From Aspergillus flavus (taxonomy: Eukaryota > Ascomycota > Eurotiomycetes > Eurotiales > Aspergillaceae), in the NCBI RefSeq assembly GCF_009017415.1, contig NC_092407.1, positions 3,038,001 through 3,102,000 of the forward strand: DNA of 64,000 nt, written 5' to 3'. The first letter of the stretch is position 1. Each line of letters begins with the position of its first letter. The notes under the pieces are model-generated. The model searched no databases. It saw nothing but the letters and a program-made list of their open reading frames with translations, and was not told where the DNA came from. Positions 23,412 to 36,372 of this stretch are shown here, in pieces. Position numbers and translations under genes: made by a program.

Positions 23412-25297
23412 AGTTGACGTTCCCGCTCAAGTGGCAAGTGAAGACAGTAAAACGAGGAAGAGATATATGTCAAGTTTGTCAGTGCAGAAGAACAGTGTGA
23501 GCAGGCTCGAGAGTGGCTTCTAGTCTTGCGAACACTTATTTAGAATGCAGGTCAGGAATGCCGCATGTGCCTTTTGACCGGTTTTTATAGACGATTCGGG
23601 TCAGCATCCACTGCCTTACTTATAACCACTCAGAGAACCCAAATGCCTCTCCTACACCCATAAACTGCCTGAGATACCCCACAAATGGAGCTCGACTGCC
23701 GATCTCCTCCCCGTATCCTCAGTTTCCCCCGAGCAGGCCTGGCTCGGGGAGGATAACAAATGGCGATTCTTCATAAGGGTCTATTTTCCGAGATACTGAA
23801 AGAGATTCCTACCGTACCCTCGGCTACTAGTGTGGTCCGGTAAATTAAAATGCTGCCAGTTCAATTAAGCCACAAGTGTATTCTTTCTGCCATATGCGCG
23901 TTGTCAGCAGCTGACACGTCAAATAGGTCGATAGGAACATGCCTTACCCAACTAAGACTACGGCGTGTGCACCTAGAAACAAGGAAAGCTGCATGGTCGT
24001 AGCGAACTTTCCGTAGCAAGTAGTTCTTAGGGCTCGGAGCTAGGTACCATGTCTAGTAGCCCTTAAGACGGTTTGTTATAGATACTGCCAGCTCATCACG
24101 TCTTGTAGTATGTTTCATATACGATCAACCACGAATTAGTGTGACAACAACTAAAACTGGTACTACACAGAATCAATACATTTGCCTTCGCGCAATGAGT
24201 CTCTCAGCAAACAAAATTCTGTTCCATCTCCGCAACCCGAGGTACAGTAAAAGAAAACCAGTGGATACTCCACTCCCCGGTCTCGGGAATCCCCCGTGGG
24301 AAAGAGTAAATTGCGGGGGTGGAAGCTTGATGCGCTCTCCTCCCCGAGAAGGCATTATGATCGTTAAAATATTGAACCGAAGGAGCCGATGCAGTTAGTC
24401 GATCGAATGATGGGTCACTTCGTTTGGACAGCGTAATGATGATGATGCTATTGTTGGGATTGCGCATTGTATGTGCTTGCATTAATCCGTAAATCCGTAC
24501 GGCACTGAATCGAAGTGAAACTGTGTGGGGTGTAGGGAATAGGAATGTCTGTAAATCCAGACTCCATCCATTGAAGATGCGGAATTACGGCGCGTACGGA
24601 CATGCCTCTCTCATTGGAGAAGAAATCCTTGTCCAATCTCATTAGGAGTTTAAACTTTATTGGCATCGGAGAACCCCCGGCAGATAACCCTGGTAGCGTT
24701 TCGACACGGCATTTCTGCGTATTGTACTGTCATACCAACTTACCGTATTATATTGTCACGGGCTTCTCGTGCCCCTAACCTCCCAGTAGGTAGCGTCCCT
24801 CGCCTGGTATGCGGCTAATGTACACCCACGCATCCTTTTCTTTGGTCTAATGTTTCCTGCGGCAAGGCAATGGTGCTGTAGTGGAATTAGAGATTCCATT
24901 ATGCTATGATTACACTATGCTCCAAGAATCCTTGACTACACACGAAATGACGATCAGGGGAATTGGTGATGTTCAAGTAATCAACAGTCAGCAGTAATGT
25001 CCCCGCCGAAGACTGGGGAAAGTCTGGGGCCAAAGCCAATCATGAGGCTGGGGTTGACTGCACTTCTCAATAATCGAAAGCAACGCATCCCACGCATCCT
25101 AAGCCCCACTCACGAACGGGCATTGGGGAAGATTTCCCATTTGGGCTATCTCGAGACCTTTACACTATATTTCTACCACCATTCCAGCCTGAGATAAATG
25201 GATATATTTCGAGTCTCTGCGCTCGTTTTCATACATCCATCAATTCCTTAATTGGTCACAATTCGAATCAAACGAACGTCCCAATTGATCCTCCCTC
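23412..25297. promoter_or_regulatory. long divergent promoter between two flavin monooxygenase genes
   Basis: 1.9 kb with no supportable gene. It includes several CCCCGAG/CTCGGGG elements (23727-23749, 24342-24348), one set forming an inverted repeat. It may control both flanking oxygenases. Confidence 0.45.
23727..23749. repeat. 8-bp inverted repeat CCCCGAGC/GCTCGGGG
   Basis: Arms 23727-23734 and 23742-23749 are exact reverse complements with a 7-base spacer AGGCCTG. They lie about 320 bp upstream of the BVMO start. The form suits a dimeric regulator; this is inference. Confidence 0.5.
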
Positions 25298-27491
25298 ATG
25301 CCTGTATTCACCGAATACTCTGCGGCGTCGCGAGAACTGCGTGTGCTTCCCTCGTTTGCCCCTCCATTGCCCCGCCTCTCGTCACCATTCACTCGTGACG
25401 ACCAAGCAGAAAAATATGAAGTGGTCATTGTTGGCGCTGGTCCAGCGGGACTCATGCTGGACTTGCTCCTGGCACGATACGGACTCAGCGACGACTCGTT
25501 GCTCTGTGTTGATGCGAAGCCCGGAACTCTCAAATCAGGCCAAGCCGACGGTCTACAACCTCGCACGCTGGAAGTGTTGAAGTCCCTCGGAGTCGCAGAC
25601 GAGATTCTTAATGACGGATGCCACATGGAAGAGGTTGCATTCTGGAACCCTTCCGCGAACAAAGAAGAGATAATCGAAAGAACATCGATAGTCCCCGACG
25701 TCGCTGTTCCGGCGCGGTACCAGCATGAAGTAACTATTCACCAAGGTCGAATTGAACGGATCCTAGAGACGGATCTACTGCGGTATTCGAAGCGTGGTGT
25801 CCAGCGTAATACTAAACTTCTTGATGCCAGGATCGATGAAGCTGGAGATCCTGAATTCCCTGTTATTGCTGATCTAGAAACGGATGGACAGCGCAGAACC
25901 GTGCGCGCGAAGCACCTGGTTGGTGCTGATGGAGCGCATTCAATGGTTCGCCGTTGCATGGGGTTGCAACTGGTGGGTGAGTCATTAGACCACATCTGGG
26001 GTGTGGTTGATTTGGTCGTGGATACGGATTTCCCGGACATCAGGAGACGGTGTGCCATTCATTCACCAGCGGGCTCAGTGATGGTCATCCCGCGTGAGCG
26101 CATTGCTACTGGTGACTATTTGACTCGTCTTTATGTCCAGGTGCCGGAGGAAGCTATGCCGGACCAGGACCAGGTTCCTGTCAATGGGACCACCACTCCA
26201 AAGGCTGATGCTCGGGCTCGGAGAAGCAAGGTTACGTTAGAAAGCATTTTCCAATATGCAGAGGATGCGTTCAAGCCATTCTATATTCGACCGAAAGAGA
26301 ATGGGGCCGTAGACTGGTGGGCCGCGTACCAGATCGGCCAGCGCGTATCGGATAACTTTACAGTCAAGGACTCCAAGGGAGTTAACCGGGTGTTCATTGT
26401 AGGGGACGGTAAGGCACAAGGATACCCATGATCTTTGAAGTCCTCCTGGCTGACAAATTTATTTTCAAATTGATAGCGTGCCATACTCACAGTCCTAAGG
26501 TACGTGACAATAGTTATGCTTTATCTATTTACATTGCTAATATGCTTTCACACAGGCTGGACAAGGAATGAACGTTTCCATGATGGACTCATACAACTTG
26601 GCGTGGAAACTAGCCCATTCCATCAATGGCCTCACCCCAGATTCTGCATACCCTGGAAAACCTGATTCACTTTTGGACACGTATCATGTCGAACGCCACA
26701 CCATTGCGCAGGAACTCATTGAATTCGACCGTGCGTTTTCGTCCATGTTCTCAGGCAAGATAGGGTCTGGAGAGGATGGCGTGGAAGGTCTAACCCACGA
26801 CCAATTCCTTGAGGTCTTCAGCACTGGAAATGGTTTTACCAGTGGATGTGGCATCGAATACCCAGAAAACTTGACCGTGGAGAAGAAGCTAGGACAAGGT
26901 ATCAAGAGTCCGGTCACTGGCACAGACTACCTCTCTGGAATTCTACGTCCAGGAAGAAGACTATTGGATGTACGGCTTAAAAGACATGCCGATGGGAACC
27001 GGCGCCATCTGCAAGATGGTACGTTAACAGCTTACAAAAATTCAAATTTGGCTTGCTTAGCCATCAACCAAGTATGATCAAGAAGTCTAACCATGCGCGC
27101 AGATTTCCTCTCAACCGGACGGTTTCGTATTCTTTGCCTTACCTCATCAGACTTGCTAGATCCCCAGGGAACCTCTGCTAAGTCATTGACTACCCTGGGA
27201 ACCTCTGTTCTCCCACACTTCCCAGCCTCCACTCTTGAGCAGGTGGTTGTTCACCCTCGTCTTGACAAGACCTTCACATGGCGCGATGTGCCTCAGGAGC
27301 TTAAGCAGCACTCCGAGATGCGCTTTCACAGCGGCTATGAAATTGATGACATTTATGCGGTCTACGGCGTGGACCCAGCCCAGGGAGCCTTGGCCGTGAT
27401 TCGGCCTGATGGATATGTCGGAACGATTGCAGCGTTAGACGATGTAAGCCGGATTGAGAGATATTTAGCAGGATGCTTGAGAAAGATCTAG
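25298..27491 (+). CDS. phenol 2-monooxygenase-like flavoprotein (aromatic ring hydroxylase)
   Basis: 661 aa in four exons: 25298-26408, 26477-26499 (23-nt exon), 26556-27018 and 27103-27491. These class A enzymes hydroxylate phenols ortho to the OH group using FAD and NADPH. FAD-binding GAGPAG is at residues 46-51, then GLQPRTLEVLKSLG, the DG motif GADGAHSMVRR (about 209-219), and [21 protein letters not shown]. The last motif is assembled across two introns through the tiny second exon. The thioredoxin-like C-terminal domain contains DFLSTGRFRILCL, the YGVDPAQGALAVIRPDGYVG block and a short basic tail. Length matches fungal phenol hydroxylases. The natural substrate is not certain. Confidence 0.92.
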
Positions 27492-28457
27492 ATATGGAGT
27501 GCGATGTACTACAAGCTTACCATTGCGACTAGAATACAGACAATTTGGATGAGAACAGAACAGTCCACCGCTAATAACTGCCTTCCCTGCCTATCCTGTC
27601 TTTGATCAGTATGTCTACGTGGCGGTGACTAATTGACAAGATAAGAAAACTTGGAACCTGCAGGAAGTCGCTAAGAACGGCAAGGCATGACAGCTCAGCC
27701 TAAGACAGACCCGCACCTTCATCTTAACTGAGGTTTTATGGAACAGGGTCCATCCAACTGTCAACTAACGGCGGTCAGTTCACGGAGACCATGCTCTGGG
27801 CCTTTGAGACTGTCGTGTTCAATGCGTGATGAGTCACGGAGATCGTCACCAGACCCATGAACTTGCAGATGATGATAATGAGCTGATTCGCTTACCTCCC
27901 CGGCATGACAGGATTTTAAAAGGGAACCCATACTGTTCAAAACTTGTTGAAACCAGGGCTTCCTGGATATCGGGAGTCGGGATTCGGAGTGAACATGATT
28001 GGCTCAACGCAGGCCACCGACACGTCACGTGCCATCAAGATGCCGAAGATCCGATTCTAGATAAAAGAAGTTGGATAACTTGGACTCTCCTCAACTGCAA
28101 TGGACGGGCCAAGCCGCGCTGCTCCACAATTGTCGTCGGGAGTCGGGGTGCCGTCCAGAAGCATTCCATAAATGTTCAGTGTCAAGCTTTCCTCCTAGCC
28201 CAATCATGACTCTCAGAATTGCAAAATCTAACAGAGACGCTCCACTGTCGGCGTTTACGCTGCAAAATCCGTCACTATGATGGATTATCCTAGGGTTATG
28301 CTGTACAACGCTTCGTTAGATGCTCCTATTGGTGGTTGACTGGCAGGGGGGTCAAAATGATATATCGTGTGGTTCCCGTCTCGTGTTTCAGTTCTTCCGT
28401 TTTATTTTATTGTGAATCAAAAACTTCCAGCTGGCTGTCCTGGATACAATACTGGCT
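27492..28457. other. intergenic region, no gene seen
   Basis: Short ORFs here have no family resemblance. The right part is the promoter of the MFS exporter. Confidence 0.5.
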
Positions 28458-30326
28458 ATGGCTGGTAGTCATAGGGCGCTAGGTACTGAACCTACCAGAT
28501 CACGGTCTTCGACATCCTCTACTCTCAACTCTGAGTCGCATGTATCAAATACAGAACCGCGCCGTCCAGGTACTGCACGCTCGACGGGGAGATCCAGCTC
28601 AAGAACCATACCTGATAATCAATCTGTACTCCACAGTAGTAATACAACTGAGCATGGTGCAGCGGTCCCCGAGGACGTGAAATCTCAAAACGAAAAGAAT
28701 GGAATCGAGCTTGGTCTTGAATCTGTGACGGATCCAAATGAGCGGGGGGTTGACTTGGAAAAGGGTGCTCAGCCTACATCTAGCCTAGAGAAGTCGAACA
28801 GTCCACAGCGGGACTCCAAACTAGTGAGTCTCTACGAGCTCATCCTATCATTATAGTCAGATACTGACAATGTAGGTTACATGGACTGGCCCTGACGACC
28901 CTGACAACCCCAAAAATTGGCCAACGAAGAAGAAATGGGGAGCTGTTTTGATTGTGTCCTGTTTTACGTTCATCTCCCCGGTGATGTCATCTATGGTGGC
29001 ACCCGCATTACAAACCATGAAAACCGACTTTCATATTGAAGATGAAGTGACTTCCCAACTCATGCTGTCCGTTTTCGTCCTGGCTTATGCATTTGGCCCG
29101 CTATTCCTTGGGCCGCTATCGGAGATCTACGGCAGAGTCATTGTCTTACAGCTTGCGAATCTATTTTTCCTTATATTCAACATCGCCTGTGGTGTATCCC
29201 GAACCGCGGCACAGATGATTGTCTTTCGCTTTTTGGCTGGACTAGGTGGCAGTGCTCCTTTAGCGGTGAGTGCTTCAGATCATGCGTATGCATGAATTCA
29301 CGACCTAACAACGTTTAGATAGGCGGTGGTGTCCTCTCAGATTGCTTTCTACCGGAGGAACGCGGTAAAAGTATTGCTATCTATAGCTTAGCACCTCTGC
29401 TTGGCCCAGCTGTTGGTCCGATTGCCGGTGGCTTCATCGCTGAAAGGACGACATGGAGATGGGTATTCTACGCCACGTCCATTGCTGATGGGGTCATCCA
29501 AGTCATGGGTCTTTTCTTCTTGCGCGAGACATATGCCCCTAAGATCCTCAGGACACGAGCGAAAAAGCTCCGCAGAGACACAGGAGACACCTCCTACGAG
29601 ACCGAAGCTGAGCGACAGAATAAGACTTTACCTGAGGTTCTTAGCACAGCGCTTGTTCGTCCGTTCCGCCTTCTCGCAACACAGCCCATCGTCCAAGCAC
29701 TTGCGATATACATGGCCTACGTATATGGTATCTTATATTTGATGTCATCGACATTTCCGGCTCTATGGACCAGCCCGGAATATTACAATGAGTCCACAGG
29801 CATTGGGGGTCTGAATTACATATCCCTTGGCATAGGGTATTGCCTGGGCTCCCAGATCTGTGCACGACTCAATGACCTCGTCTATCGCCGTCTCAAAGCC
29901 CGCAACAGTGGTACAGGAAGGCCAGAATTCCGCACCCCGCTACTAGCTATTGCCGCTATCCTCAACCCTGTCGGCCTTTTCATCTACGGCTGGACCGCAC
30001 AAACCCACTGCCACTGGATTGCCCCGAATATCGGTGCTATGCTCCTGGCTATGGGAAACATAGTTGCCATGCAGTGTATCCAGACCTATATCGTGGATGC
30101 CTACACGCGGTTCGCGGCTAGTGCGATGGCTGCTGGTTCGTTCTTACGTTCTATTGCAGGATTTGGGTTTCCACTTTTCGCGCCGTATATGTATCAGGCG
30201 TTGCATTATGGGTGGGGGAATAGTTTGTTGGCTTTCATATCGATCGTCATTGGTATCCCAGCACCGATTTTCTTGTGGAAGTACGGGGAGAGAATGAGGA
30301 AGATGAGTACCTATGCTGCGGGTTAA
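28458..30326 (+). CDS. MFS multidrug/polyamine-type exporter (DHA1 family)
   Basis: 587 aa in three exons: 28458-28823, 28876-29265 and 29319-30326. Residues 1-120 form a Ser/Thr-rich polar cytoplasmic region, followed by TWTGPDDPDNPKNWPTKKKW, the classic pre-TM1 text of fungal DHA1 drug:H+ antiporters. Family motifs follow: LGPLSEIYGR between TM2 and TM3, RFLAGLGGSAPLAIGGGVLSDCF across intron 2, PEERGKSIAIYSLAPLLGPAVGPIAGGFIAE (motif C), and TWRWVFY. Twelve hydrophobic segments are likely. It sits downstream of the phenol hydroxylase in the same direction and could export substrates or toxic intermediates; that role is inference. Confidence 0.92.
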
Positions 30327-31006
30327 TCTTAGTATTTATGTAAGTAATGCATAATATATACGACACGCATTTAAAATATTATTATTAGTATTTAAAATTC
30401 TTCGCTTATCTCTGAGGAGTCTGATATTAGCTCATATCCAACCGGAAAAGCTCCCTACCTAGATATAATCCGGTTTGCTTGGTTTGACTAAAGCACCTGG
30501 TGCCCATGTGACTTAATATTTACAAGTCTGCTTCTATACAAGCCCGTCAATTGTCTCAAGCTTAACCCCTGGAAATGTATTATTGGCGCTGCTCACAATA
30601 TCCAGCACTATTATCAAGTGATCGCTTTCATACATTTGTTTCCCCCTATTTCGTACTACAAGCGACATTAACAGATGTTCCCAACCACCTTTACTCGCCG
30701 CACGACGGTATTCTGGGCACTCCCCAGGACTCCAGAAGAGGTCTAGCCCTGCGATTCCAAGTGCAAATGACTATAGATTATATCATGTATTGCGGATTGT
30801 CCGGGATGAAAATAACATGACGGTTATTAGAAAGGCAGAAACCTAATTGACGAGAAGTATCATATTGATTGTGTCAAAATTATACTAGAGAAGCAAATAC
30901 TAAATATCTCGATCCAGAAAAGGCCGAAATATCCAGAACATAGAAGAGAAAAATATCATAGCGATTGAACCAAACGAGCCAATCGCTCATATCTTACAAA
31001 TCCCCT
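30327..31006. other. convergent 3' region, no gene seen
   Basis: AT-rich 3' flank between the MFS exporter (plus) and the intradiol dioxygenase (minus). Confidence 0.5.
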
Positions 31007-32416
31007 CTAAGCAGAGGCGCTAGCGGAAGGCGCAGCACCGGAAGGCGCAGCACCGGAAGGAACTCCAGAGCCACTGGGGGGAGCACCACCGCCCATACCC
31101 ATGCCAGAGTTCTCGTTCTCAACACCACCCTCCTCGGTGTAGAACGCAGCAGCGCTAACAGAGGTATCCTCAGTGGCATCAATACCAACAGAGATCCAAC
31201 CAAAGATACCCTCAGAGACATCGTCACCGAGGAAAACGTACTCAACGAAGGGGTCGATGTTTTCGGCCTCCTCGGCGAGGATGGAGTCCACAGCATTGGT
31301 GGTCAGTTCCTGGGTGTTGGTGGAGTAAGGGGAGGTTTCTTCGACGACGGAGATGAGGTCCTGGTCGAAGAAGATCTGGCCCACGTGGGAGGTCTTGGAG
31401 TCGTACAGGCCGGTGATGGTTCCGTTGGGCAGCACGGAGGTTTCGTTGGCCGGGTGGGTGAGCACTATTTCCCCCTTTTCATCAGTATCTTGCTTATATG
31501 ATAGTAGAAGTGGGGAAAGACTTACCGTGGATGTGGGTAGCACGGCCGGTATAGTGGCCGGGGAAGATAGTCTGGAACTGGACGATACCGTCCTTGTTGG
31601 TCTTTTGGAGACCGCGGAGGAAGGTCGAGTCGAGGTTGGTCTCGTCATCGCTGTTGCCGTTTCCGTTGGCGACGACACCCGAGTAGACACCCTTTGTTTT
31701 TCTTTGTCAGTGGTGGGGCTTTCTTGGAGTAGTGGTAGCTAGAGAGTGCTTACGGTGGCGTTGCAGTGCCAGAAGTCAAGGTAGACCTGGGGAACGGGCT
31801 CGCAGGTGTTGGTGTCGATGAGCTGGATGTCCAGGTAGAGGGGGACACCCTCCTGGTCCTCCTTGATGTCGTTGCGGATCAGCTCGCCGGAGACGTCTGC
31901 TTATGTTAGATAGGGTTGACCGAGGATGTAGATGGCAACGTACAGTAGGGTCCCTGGGTGACGTCCGGAGCGAGGATACAGGTGGCCTCGGAGGCGAAGA
32001 GGACGTTGGGGTCGGTTTCGAGGTTGACATTCTGGGTGGAGTGGTGGGTGGTGTTGAGGGCGGTGTCGAGGTCTCTGGCCTTGAGGAAGTGGGAGCCTGA
32101 TCCAGAACAGTCAGTATGTGGTGTCATGCATGGAAGTTGGAAGGAAGTGGGTAGGGTAGGGCATACGGGACTCCAGGCCCATGCTGCGGCGCAGGTTCTT
32201 GACGGCATGTTCACGACGGGCGATGTTGCGCTGCTCCTGGCCGCGGGCACGCAGCTTGGTAGCGCACTGGTCCAGGCTGCGAGAGCGGAGAGGAGCGTTC
32301 TTCAGGAAAGCGGCGCGCTCGGCAGCCTCAGCCTTGACGTCGTGACCCGGGTGGGCAGAGACGACGCTGGCAAGACCAGCCAGACCAGCGACGAGGGTGG
32401 AAGCGAGTTGAACCAT
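31007..32416 (-). CDS. secreted intradiol (catechol-type) dioxygenase
   Basis: 389 aa in five minus-strand exons: 32167-32416, 31944-32096, 31754-31896, 31526-31691 and 31007-31464. The signal peptide MVQLASTLVAGLAGLASVVSA is followed by HPGHD. The C-terminal-type intradiol dioxygenase fold shows EATCILAPDVTQGPYYVSGE, IQLIDTNTCEPVPQVYLDFWHCNATGVYSG, then FPGHYTGRATHIHV. Tyr in GVYSG, Tyr in GHYTGR and the His-X-His pair are the expected Fe(III) ligands. The C-terminus ends in a low-complexity Gly/Ser/Pro/Ala tail of repeated SGAAPSG units. Secreted members act on catechol or hydroxyquinol rings; the exact substrate is unknown. Its own start and promoter are independent of the neighbours. Confidence 0.92.
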
Positions 32417-34488
32417 GATTAAGGATTGGTATAATTACACAAGTGGTGGTGAAGAGAATGAGAGAAGAGAATTGTTTTGATGATCCTCCAGAAACTCTCG
32501 AGCGCAATGCTGGCTTTATACCCCGTTCACCTTGGTAGAATCCATATCAAACACAAGGAGCGCCGCGGCTACTAGCTGACGCAATTCCTATAGTGCACCC
32601 TGTCTAGACCGTCGAATGGGGCGAGGAGCATTGTTCAGCAACCCCAGCCCGGGCAGGAGAGCATCCCGAAAATACCGTGCTAGTGCCGGTTGAATGCAAT
32701 AGACTACCGTCGAACCGACATAGCTTGTTTTAGGGCATCTTCAGCCCAGACAGAAATGGGGTATGATCGACGTTGGCTGACGAGGCAAGGTCCTCGCCCA
32801 TTGTTCAGCAACGATAGATGACCCGACTAAAACGGGCACGGACGTGGCGAGTGGGGAGAATAGAGTAGTTACAAGGCATAAGAAAGACTCCGCCGTGGCG
32901 TAATCCCAATGTTATGCATCGTGTGCATGCTAAAATATCCGTGGATCAAGCTCACTCAACACAAACACTCGGTGGCTTGGCACTGCTGGAGTGATTAATG
33001 GCCCTAGGTTGATTGGTGGGTATACCTCGGGCATGGTAGCGAAGCCAGTCGATCCTTAATTTTTTTTATGTATTGCGTATACTCACTTGCTGTGCCACAA
33101 GAGGAGTCTGGTCTGTGTGCGTGCATCTTTAGCATCAGGCACAAGATGTCTTGGCACAGCGGAGCTCTTCCGCATCGGCGGAAACGGTAATTGGTACCTT
33201 TCGACTGCCGACGCGTATGTCGATCTCTAACAGGAGATTATGTTGACTATGTCGCCTTAATAGTGCAAATTGACTTTGAAAATGCCAATTAAGCATCAGA
33301 TTGATTACCATATCCGGAATGTGATTTATGGAAGAGGAATGAAATGGCGAATCACGATTCAAGTCAACCCCATGGATGGATGACTAATCGGAGCTCAGAG
33401 ACGGAAAACTCTTACTCCGGATTCTTGTCGATCGATCGCTTGGCAAGTCCTGGATATCTTGGCAGGATATTGATTCGTGGACTGGTTCTTCTTTAATCTA
33501 GATGGATCATCTACGGAGTACGGATGCTCAGACTCCAGAGGTCTTCTACATTTAAAATAGGCAGCTACATTCTGGTATTGTATCTGGACATAGGTGGATA
33601 TACAACGGGGTAAGGGAAAACAAGGAAAATCAAACGAAAATCACAAGAATGTACTCCGTATTCTGTATATAATTTAGGCATATGAACTTAGAGTCGATAC
33701 CGAGGCACTTTACAGAGGTATACCCAGCCTCGTAGACGACGTCTTCCCATTCTTGACTGAGCAATATGGAATTTTCTGATAAGGCCGAGACAAGATTTAT
33801 TACTTAACTAAGGTTTTCACTCCCGAGGTATCGCATATCTGATCGAAACTCTACCGCTATGTACAGAATGCCCCTTACCACTCAATTATGATACCCACAA
33901 ATCCGTCAAATACCTATTTCAGATAGAGGGTATAATTACCAAAGAAATGTACTACTTCTAGACTGTTCACCGGTGTCAACTCGACATACGTAAGTACCTG
34001 TTTCGCAAGTGATTGATAACCTCTCGATCAATCAACCGTTCCGGTAATATATACGGTATCGGAATGTACTGGAGCCCCCTGCGTCGCAAAAACCCACCCG
34101 TGGATCCATCCAGATTTGCCGGTTGAAAGTTACTCCTACTAGTACCTACAGTAGTCATAGTGGGGCCCAGTAGACGGAATCTCCAGGGAAGATAAACGAA
34201 TTTCTCTCTAAACCTTCATTCCCAAGCGCCGAATGCTGCCGTCTACAACATACAATGAATCAAAAGCACGCAATGTAGTCGAAGAAGTGAGTATCGATTA
34301 ATGGTACAACTCTCTCTGTCATCTTCTCAGTTCTGCCTCGGCATTAAAACGACATGACGCGTAACAATCATGGGTATGAGTTTCATAGCTGATAACCAGT
34401 CAATTAAAGAAAAGAAAGGAAAAGTAATTTGCAGAACACCCTCCCGAACCCCAAACGAGTCCCCGCCGACCGTGCCCATACGGGTGGA
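32417..34488. other. intergenic region, no gene seen
   Basis: About 2.1 kb, AT-rich, with only short unsupported ORFs. It holds the promoter of the dioxygenase (left) and the 3' flank of the sugar transporter (right). Confidence 0.55.
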
Positions 34489-36372
34489 TTAGACTTCCCG
34501 GTGGGCGACGTGGACTTTGTCGGTGATGTCCTTCTCGGTGAGTCCCATGTCGGCGGCGAAGGTGGTGTGAGGCTTCCACTTGGCAGAGGTCCGTGGCGTG
34601 GTCTCCTCCATCATCTTGTCGACCTGCTCGAGGGTGAGTCCCTTGGTCTCGGGGATGAGGAAGTAGGTGTAGAGGAAGGCGCAGGCGCAGAGGGATCCCC
34701 AGATGAAGAACACCTTGGACTTGAGATCGCCCTTGTCCTGGTCAACCATGTATGGAGTGATGACGGCGATGATCTATCGCGATTGTTAGTGAAACCCATC
34801 ACTTATGCTACACACACGAGCCTGTTACTTACGCAGTTCCAAAGCCAGTTAGACGCAGTGGACAGAGCCACACCGCGCGAACGAATGGGCAGAGGGAAGA
34901 TCTCGCCGATGACAACCCAGGCGCCAGGACCCCAGGTGCTGGCGAAGAAGAAGATGTAAATGCAGATGAAAGAGATCTCCGCGCTGACCGCAGCGTTGTT
35001 GCCGCCCTTGTCACCGACGACGGTACCGGTAATGGCGACAATAAACTGGCAGATAACCATGCCCAGAGCACCCCACAACAGCAGGGGACGACGTCCGACC
35101 TTCTCCATGGTGTAGAATGAGACGGGAGTCGAGCAAACATTGACGATGGTGGTGATCATGCTAATCAGGAAGGGATTCGAAATTGTTCCGAGCTGTCTCC
35201 AGTCAGCAAACATAAGCCTCTTTTACTGTGGCTCGGTGACACATACGGAGGTGAAGAACGTGGTACCGAAGTAGAACACGAAGTTGACACCGGTCCATCT
35301 AGAAGGGAGCTTGTTAGATTTGTACTGCGGTAGGCCAGACATCATAGGACGCTCCGGACCGTGTTGGATGGGATCAACTTACTGCTGCATCATCTGAAGA
35401 GAAGTACCTAGGACGGTACGGCGGAGGTTGCTGTTGGGGTGGAACAGACTTCCACGGAAGCAGTTCAGCCAGGTGGTGAAGTAGCCACCCTGGGGCATCG
35501 CTTGCATCTCGTATTCGTTGTTGGCAACGATCTCTGCTAGCTCCTGCTTGATATACTCCGAATCCTCGGGCTGGCCACGGACACGAGCGAGGACATGGGA
35601 CGCCTTGTCGAGCTGGCCCTTTCTGACGAAATAACGGGGCGATTCAGGTAGCATGAGCAACCCCCCACCGAGGATGAGGGCCCAAGCAATCTGAATGCCA
35701 ATTGGAATGCGATAGGAACCGGAGTCAGTGCGATTCTGAGTGGCATAGTCGACACAAGAAGCCAGCATCAGACCAATGGTGATACAGAACTGGTAACCCG
35801 ACACAATGGCACCGCGGACCTTGCGAGGAGCAATCTCTGACATGTACAGGATAATGATGGCCGATACAAAACCGACACCGAATCCCGCAATCAAACGTCC
35901 CACTACGAGAAGAGCTACGGTGGTTGATGCGGTCTGCAAAACGACACCAACGATGAAGATAGCACAACCGGAGACGATGGTGATGCGACGTCCAAACCAG
36001 TCCGCAAGATCACCAGCAATCAAAGCACCGAAGAATGTACCTGCCGACAAGATGGATGTGATCAAGGATTTCTTCCACGATGAGACAACGAAATGATCCG
36101 AGTCGGTGGTGGCAGGATCCTATAGTTAGATCGGGATTAGCTACTTGTCCGAGCCTCAAGGATTACTAGGTGAGGGAAACAAGACTGACCAAGCCTTCAA
36201 ATTCTTGGATGAAATAACTCATGCCCATGACACCGTTGATATAACCGGAATCATAACCGAAGAAGATACCACCAAAGGCTGCAAAGGCACACATCATATA
36301 CGTCTTGAAGGTGACGGGTGCCTCCACTCGCGTGGTATCGGCGAGGGCGTTTGGAGCTACAGCGTCACCCAT
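34489..36372 (-). CDS. hexose transporter-like MFS sugar porter
   Basis: 538 aa in five minus-strand exons: 36190-36372, 35383-36119, 35247-35298, 34833-35192 and 34489-34773. Intron 1 uses an uncommon GTCAGT donor. Sugar porter motifs are present in order: FGYDSGYINGVMGM in TM1, DLADWFGRRITIVSG between TM2 and TM3, GRLIAGFGVGF, PESPRYFVRKGQ, LQMMQQWTGVNFVFYFGTTFF across intron 2, EKVGRRPLLLWGALGM and PETKGLTLEQVDKMMEE. Twelve helices fit, with short charged ends. It most resembles fungal high-affinity monosaccharide/H+ symporters; glucose is a guess. Two CreA-like sites lie 230-280 bp upstream. Confidence 0.93.

Noticed and set aside
30965..31501. 178-residue plus-strand ORF over the intradiol dioxygenase
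   Set aside because: Antisense shadow of the dioxygenase C-terminal exon.
34429..34959. 176-residue plus-strand ORF
   Set aside because: Antisense shadow of the sugar transporter exons, caused by GC-rich codon use.
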